A stretch of 64,000 nt of DNA, taken from Miscanthus floridulus. Taxonomy: Eukaryota; Streptophyta; Magnoliopsida; Poales; Poaceae. The notes beneath the pieces were generated by a model, which worked only from the letters and a program-made list of their open reading frames with translations, was not told the DNA's origin and ran no database searches. The translations under genes were made by a program, and so were the position numbers. Of the stretch, positions 58,709-64,000 are shown piece by piece (positions within the stretch are counted from its first letter, which is position 1; the number at the start of each line of letters is the position of its first letter). Where the stretch lies: positions 14,127,925-14,191,924 of the forward strand of contig NC_089581.1 in NCBI RefSeq assembly GCF_019320115.1, given 5' to 3'.

Positions 58709-60207
58709 TTGTTCCTTGTTTTTGTGTTTACAATGATTGGTTGTTCGTATCCACCGACTTATGATGGTATAGGTGCTGATGAGTACATGGAGTGGAAAAT
58801 TGTCATCGAGAACATATTTACTACTCGCTTTATGTGTCCAAGGAGGAAGGTAAAAATGCAGTTAGTGTTTTGCGACATTCTGCTTTATCTTGGTGGGAGT
58901 ATTTAGATCCTTCTGATAAGCCTCAAACTTGGAATAATATGAAACTTCTTATGCGAGAAACCTTTGTTAATCCACCTCCTGTTTTGACTTCATATGATGA
59001 GGTGCATCATTTAGAGGAAGAGTCTGTTGTTATTCCTCCTACTATGCCTAACCTTTTGCAGGACAATGTAGAAAAGAGCAAGGATGACGTGACAGAAAAT
59101 GAGAAGCTCACAGCCTCATGTGAAAATTCAGAACCATCAACTATTACCCCTACTGAACATGAGAGCAAAGGTAATGCCCATGATGCTAAACTCATAGAAG
59201 GTGAGAGTTCTCTTGATGTGCTGAATTTTTCCACCAATCATGCTATGATAGAGCAAATTTTAGTGGAGCATTCGCTTAATTTACCTTTGTCATAAGATGA
59301 TTTGCTTGATGTTTCTTATGACAAAGATGACTTGCATGATGATATTTATGTTATACCCATGCAATCATTGAAGAATGATCATGCTATATGTGTGCTGAAA
59401 ATGAGCACTTGTGCCGAAAATAGACTTGTTATTCATAATGCTAGTGAAGTTGATGAGCTAAAATTGTTGTCTTCTTTAAATACTTTGGGTTACATTGAAT
59501 TTGATGTTCTATGTAATCTTAGTTCTTTAGAGGAGAAACTTTATGCATATGCTGATTTGCCATGGTTCTCTAGACATACATATCATTTTATTGGAAAATA
59601 TAATTGTAAAGGACAGTATATGGTGTATCGTGTCTATATTTGTTCAAATCTGAAATCTCCTTATATTGTGCAAAAGTATGATCAACCAAAGAATTGCAAT
59701 TGCTATAATCTTGTCATGTCAAGTTCCCCTAGTTTTGTTATAAAGAAACATGTTAAATTTCAAGAAGGGGAGCAATGTTGGCTACTACCGACAACTTGTC
59801 CACCAGCTAAGCTCAAACCAAGGACGGTTTGTTGTCAAGAAGGGGAGGATGATGAGGACATGGCACCTTCGGATACGAATAATGATTATAAGGTGTGCTC
59901 GTTCCTACATTTGCATAGTGGCTTTGGTTATAATTCACTTGGTTCCACATGTACATGTCACTATTTGATTGTAGGTTCAAATGTGTTTCATAATGGAAGT
60001 TCATCAAAGTTGAACTTTCGGTTCATCGGTAGCCCGATAGTGCCTCATTGGGAAGGCCATAACTCATCCATCCGGAGTGCGATCGAGGTCAATGAGCACT
60101 TGATGGAAAGCTTGTTTGATAAGCTTTCAAATAGATCTGGTTCCATCTCAATATCATGTTGGCAAGGCCTCCAAATCACTAATATATTCTGTCGCTGTTT
60201 CTACTAG
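58709..60207 (+). pseudogene. Gag-like frame of gag-only copy 2, broken
   Basis: The same frame as at 55252-56880, with two inactivating changes. One A is lost in the A run of AAGGTAAAAATGCAG (near 58850-58856; copy 1 has one more), shifting the frame. CAA has become TAA near 59292-59296 in the LPLSQDDLL stretch. Downstream of the stop the frame is open again for 301 codons (59302-60207) and again crosses the polypurine tract into LTR3. All other differences from copy 1 that I saw are substitutions. Confidence 0.82.
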
Positions 60208-61040
60208 GAGCTACACTATCGTTTTAGGCTTGTTATTCATCCTTGGGACCCTGGCCCAAGTGGGAGCACACCCCAAGGACTTGGAGAACCCACCAAGAAA
60301 GCCCTTGGACGTCCTCCTTCTTGGCCACCACCTTAGGAGGCCAGCAAGGATGTCTAAGCCAAGCCAGAGGCCCAATCCAATCCGAGTTCGAGTCTGCCTC
60401 GGCCGTCAGGACTAGTCTACAATAAAATGGACGCCCAGGACGCATCTAGACTCTGTTTTTGATGATCCATATGTGGATGGAAAGATAATTTAATAAGGAA
60501 ACCAATCCAAGTGGTTTCACATCAAAATCTCTTTGGAATCAACGGGAATCGTCAAAACAAGTCAGCATCCAGAATCTGCTAGGGTGCTGCAACACCTTCT
60601 TTTGGTCCGTTGGACCGTGTATCATGTTTGGGCCCATTAGGGGCCGTGTCCAGGGTAGGCGACGACCCTAAGACCCTTATAATCATATGCCGCTGCCGTC
60701 ATTAGGTTTTGGGTTTTGTTTTAGATCAATCTGTCATTGAACAGTCGCCGTTATCGGTTTGCAAGACCCCAACTTCGAGTGCTTAATCATTCATCTGCAA
60801 TTGTCACTTAATTGAGTTGCTTTTTATCTTATTCTTGCTTGTGTTCTTCGATTCACAGCAGGGATTAGCCTTCTTAGCGAGGTCAACCGGATTGTGACAC
60901 AGTTGATAACTAGAGGAGACATGGTGCTAAGGTTGCAGGGTTTAGGTCTTTGTGATCTAAAACTGGATCGATGTGTCGCTCTCTGAACAAATCATTGTTT
61001 ATCTTGAACCTGATGGAAGATCGGGATCCCTGTCCCATTA
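59850..61040 (+). repeat. LTR3 of the gag-only array
   Basis: 1191 bases, TGATGAGGACATGGCACC to CCTGTCCCATTA. It is followed almost directly by LTR4, with no primer-binding site or interior between them. Confidence 0.88.
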
Positions 61041-61042
61041 AG

Positions 61043-61731
61043 GATGAGGACCTGACACCTTCGGATACGAACAATGATTATAAGGTGCGCTCGTTCCTAC
61101 ATTTGCATAGTGGCTTTAGTTATAATTCACTTGGTTCCACATGTACATGTCACTATTTGATTGTAGGTTCAAATGTGTTTCATAATGGAAGTTCATCAAA
61201 GTTGAACTTTCGGTTCGTCGGCAGCCCGATAGTGCCTCATTGGGAAGGCCATAACTCATCCATCCGGAGTGCGATCAAGGTCAATGAGCACTTGATGGAA
61301 AGCTTGTTTGATAAGCTTTCAAATATATCTGATTCCATCTCAATATCACGTCGGCAAGGCCTCCAAATCACCAATATATTCTATCATTATTTCTGCTGGG
61401 AGCTACACTGTCATTATGGGCTTGTTATTCATCCTTGGGACCTTGGCCCAAGTGGGAGCACACCCCAAGGACTTGGAGAACCCACCAAGAAAGCCCTTGT
61501 ATGTCCTCCTTGGCCACCACCTTAGGAGGCCAGCAAGTACGTCTAAGCCAAGCTAGAGGCCCAGTCCAATCCGAGTTCGAGTCTGCCTCGGCCGTCAGGA
61601 CTAGTCTACAATAAAATGGACGCCCAGGACACATCCGAACTCCGTTTTCGATGATCCACATATGGATGGAAAGATAATTTGATAAGGAAACCAATCCAAG
61701 TGGTTTCACGTCAAAATCTCTTCAAAATCAA
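61043..61731 (+). repeat. LTR4 of the gag-only array, truncated
   Basis: Starts GATGAGGACCTGACACC, lacking the first bases of the terminus. It matches the other LTRs to the AATCAAC at about 61731, where element E sequence (CTAGCATTCTATAGGG) begins. About 500 bases of LTR are missing at the right. The first-part open frame is still present (to 61525). Confidence 0.82.
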
Positions 61732-63329
61732 CTAGCATTCTATAGGGCCTTCTTGATATGGGTGCCGTACCTAGCACTAACTCAATCTTAAATTCCACCT
61801 CCCTATCATGTGGTAGACCTGTTAATTACTCTAGAAATAATTCCGGAAACTCACAAACCACTGGGATATCACAAAGTGTGGTGGTTTGGATAGCACAAGC
61901 TAGTGTCAATAAGAACACCATGATCCTTCATCCAATTCATGCCTAAGATTACACTTATCGATAACCCGGGCAATATTATCAAATCCATTGTATACTCCCT
62001 CCCTTGTATAGAGATGAGCACATTTTTTACTATCTTTTTGGTAGTAATAGTACCCCCTGCTGAACTTATATTATAACCCCCTTTGCTTACTTCAATTATT
62101 TTCTGATCATGTCTAGATGCAAATGCTTGACTCATAAATGAATGAGAATCTCCCGAATCAAATAAAACAACAGCGGGATGCTTGTTGACGAGAAACATGC
62201 CAGCCATGACAACTTCTCCAGTGGGCACTTCCTCAACAGCGATATAATGCACGTATCCCGGACATGCCCTTATGTTCGCCTGCCTCTGATTGTTTTGATT
62301 TGGGTTGCCATTCTTCTTGGGGTGGGGGCATTCCTTGGCCCAATGACCCATTTGATTGCAGTTGAAACATGGCTAATTATTCCTAGGTCCTGTGGAGCTC
62401 CCCTGACTGCCAGTTCCTTTTGGTAAGGCAATAGTGAATGCCTTACAGAATGGTTTCTGAGGTCTGCTATTTTGAGCTTTAGGTGGTGGAGGCCTAAACT
62501 TAGGTGCAGGTGGACGGAATTGTGGCCTAGCTATGATAGGCGCTTTTGACTATGAAGATCTGGAAGCACCTACCTCATATGCCCTCTTGCGACCCTTAGC
62601 AACGGCATGCATGTTATTGTGGTTTTCTTGAGTCAAGGCATCACTAATAAACTCATTGTACGTGGCACACCTAGAATTGTCCATGGTATTCATTAGTTTG
62701 GCACCCAGACCCCACTTGAAGCTCTCTATCTTTTTCTCCTCAGTATCCATAAAACCTGGAGCATATCTGGACAGGTTGTTAAATGCGTGCATATATTCTG
62801 TGAGGGTCTTCGTTCCTTGAGTGAGCCTCATAAATTTAGCTGCTTTCATGCGCATTAGGCCCGGGGGAATATGATGTCCCCTAAAAGCCAGCTTGAACTG
62901 TTCCCAGGTCACTCACGCATTAGCAGACAAAGACAATAGGAAATGTGTCCACCAGATCCCTACTGGTCCTTGCAGCTGATGAGAAGCATACTCAGCTTTT
63001 AGATGCTCAGTGACCCTTAGCAAACAAAATTTTTGCTCAATGGTATTAAGCCACTCATCAGCCTGTAGTGGTTCCTCAGCCACCTTGAAGATAGGAGGCT
63101 TCGTATCTAGAAATTCCTTGAATGTACTGTGCTAATTTGGCTTGGCCCCTGGTTGATGTGGGTGGCCACGAGCGGTGTTTTGCGCGATGAGGCGCAGAGC
63201 TTGTTCCATTGTCCTTTGGCTCCCTAAGAACTAGGTAAAGAACTCCTAAGCAGACGGCGGCAGCAATGGTGGTAAGTCATCATTATTGCCATCATGGCTG
63301 CTACCAGCTCTTGCACGGGTGCACGTCAT
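61732..63329 (-). pseudogene. Element E gag, protease and RT N-terminus
   Basis: From an ATG at 63329 (MTCTRARAG) the minus strand reads gag: DEWLNTIEQKFCLL and WEQFKLAFRGHHIPPGLM (retrotransposon gag core, 62840-63080), EYMHAFNNLSRYAPGF, then the zinc knuckle CFNCNQMGHWAKECPHP (near 62320-62370). Protease follows with VVLFDSGDSHSFMSQ (62110-62170; active-site DSG, where relatives often have DSGAS/T). It then runs to the start of reverse transcriptase ([24 protein letters not shown]), cut at about 61732. Stops at about 63245, 63130, 62912, 62550, 62372 and 61830 make it non-functional. About 20 residues between YRM and GLIQ are missing at the insertion. Confidence 0.82.
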
Positions 63330-63692
63330 CTGCGAAGTTGCAACAATAAGCGATTATTGGTTGATGCCACAAGATTGCAGATGAATCATAATCATGCCAA
63401 ACTGAAATTACTAGAGAAAATTCTCAAATTCACAATAAAAATAGATGCATAACAATTCATTCTTGCAACATGACATCACCAATTTTATTGCTCATCGGAC
63501 TCATAACACGTTAATATCCAAATCATGAGCTTAGATAGATCAACTAGAATTAGAGTTTTAACCGAATGTGCGATAGTCATGCAAATAACCATATTACATG
63601 ATAGTTCAAATCACCAACACCAAATCCAAACTACTAGTCCATTACATAACCAACGATGATACATTAAGTACTTATACTAAGTACTACGTGAT
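63330..63692. other. Element E leader, no feature seen
   Basis: AT-rich sequence between the gag start and the upstream acidic frame. No primer-binding site or LTR end was found, so the 5' LTR must start further right than 64000 or be rearranged. Confidence 0.45.
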
Positions 63693-64000
63693 CTAATCCT
63701 CGTCATGATCACTATCGAGATCAGAGATAGGATCATCTCCTTCCTTAGGCTCCTCCTCATCATCCTCTTCCATATTTGGACCATCCTCTTCCCCATCAAG
63801 GATAGGGTTCAGCTGGTTGTTCAAATAGTGCACTTCATGCTGAAGGTTCATTACTTGAAGTTGGGCTTATGCAAGCTGTTGACGTAGGCTCCTTTCAGTA
63901 CGATCCTGAGCGTGGCTCATGTCGCGGTGCCTATCTCGCTCTATCCTTATGTTAACGACATGGTTTTCTGCTGCATCACGCTGACGTCTAGCTGTGGACA
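63693..64000 (-). other. Acidic coiled-coil frame upstream of element E gag
   Basis: The minus strand from the window edge to a TAG at 63693 reads a charged helical stretch (RQRDAAENHVVNIRIERDRH, HAQDRTERSLRQQLA) followed by a very acidic tail ending DLDSDHDED. One TAA interrupts it near 63867, at a place where CAA would continue the pattern. It lies about 360 bases upstream of the gag ATG in the leader of the element. It may be an extra frame of the family or the end of another gene; I do not recognise it. Confidence 0.4.

Larger units (their letters stand above)
52938..61731 (+). mobile_element. Tandem array of a gag-only LTR retrotransposon
   Basis: Order: LTR1 (52938-54128), interior 1 (54129-56393), LTR2 (56394-57584), interior 2 (57585-59849), LTR3 (59850-61040), then LTR4 lacking its last ~500 bases (61043-61731). 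The complete LTRs are each 1191 bases and both interiors 2265 bases. Each interior has a primer-binding-site-like start, one gag-like open frame and a polypurine tract; none has protease, reverse transcriptase or integrase, so the element must use proteins of another. It interrupts the RT of element E at the [11 protein letters not shown] codons. LTR-interior-LTR-interior-LTR arrays arise by unequal recombination between LTRs. The right border has a secondary deletion. Confidence 0.88.
45651..64000 (-). mobile_element. Ty3/gypsy element 'E', Tekay/Del-like, incomplete
   Basis: A minus-strand LTR retrotransposon: 3' LTR (45651-50215), polypurine tract, pol (50445-52937), an 8.8-kb insertion (52938-61731), then the start of the reverse transcriptase, protease and gag (61732-63329), and leader sequence up to the window edge. 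The order gag-protease-RT-RNase H-integrase is that of Ty3/gypsy, and long LTRs with a TGTAACACC start fit the Tekay chromoviruses. The bases left of the LTR are atgat (45646-45650). The 5' LTR is outside the window. Stops, a changed catalytic residue and the insertion make it inactive. Confidence 0.85.

Overview
The window is nuclear DNA of a grass. Two ordinary intron-containing host genes lie near the left end, and almost everything else is nested transposable elements. The carboxy-terminal tail of the MADS-box gene resembles, from memory, the maize ZMM4/ZMM15 type, and the repeat content (long-LTR Tekay-like Ty3/gypsy, Maximus/SIRE-like Ty1/copia, CACTA, Stowaway) fits a PACMAD grass, probably Andropogoneae. 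That placement is an inference.

Host genes. Exons 2-8 of an AP1/FUL-clade MADS-box gene (VRN1/OsMADS14 type) run on the + strand from 6568 to 11597, with canonical splice sites and the family's usual exon sizes. Exon 1 (the MADS domain) is not in the window. Positions 1-6567 are therefore read as intron 1, and they carry the 5' part of a Tat-lineage Ty3/gypsy retrotransposon in antisense (1-4736). Intron 2 holds a LINE fragment, two copies of one hAT-type MITE and a Stowaway-like MITE. A four-exon gene for a J-domain protein with a long acidic N-terminus faces it tail to tail on the - strand (12445-16429). Its introns hold a solo LTR, Stowaway-like elements and a tandem duplication.

DNA-transposon belt, about 18.7-30.5 kb. 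A non-autonomous CACTA element (18707-21028) is itself split by a GC-rich hAT-like element (19048-20161) with a perfect 8-bp target duplication. A second short CACTA (22351-23453) and a larger CACTA with a decayed TNP2-type transposase (24382 to about 30515) follow.

Retrotransposon nest, 31 kb to the end. Fragments of Ty1/copia elements in both orientations occupy 31.0-39.0 kb. Next comes an LTR of about 4.6 kb from a Ty3/gypsy family (C, antisense). It is interrupted by a complete solo LTR of the same family in the opposite orientation (D, 40870-45470, perfect ATCTG duplication), which creates a large inverted repeat. A decayed Tekay-like element (E, 45651 to beyond 64000, - strand) lies on the other side. 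Its pol gene is interrupted by a tandem array of a gag-only LTR element (52938-61731): LTR-internal-LTR-internal-LTR-truncated LTR. The three complete LTRs are each 1191 bp and both internal regions are 2265 bp. In this array one open reading frame runs through the polypurine tract into the downstream LTR. It is the part of the window least explained by standard element structure.

I saw no rRNA, tRNA, CRISPR or prokaryotic features. Boundaries and reading frames were derived by eye from the sequence; family names rest on recognised motifs and not on database searches.
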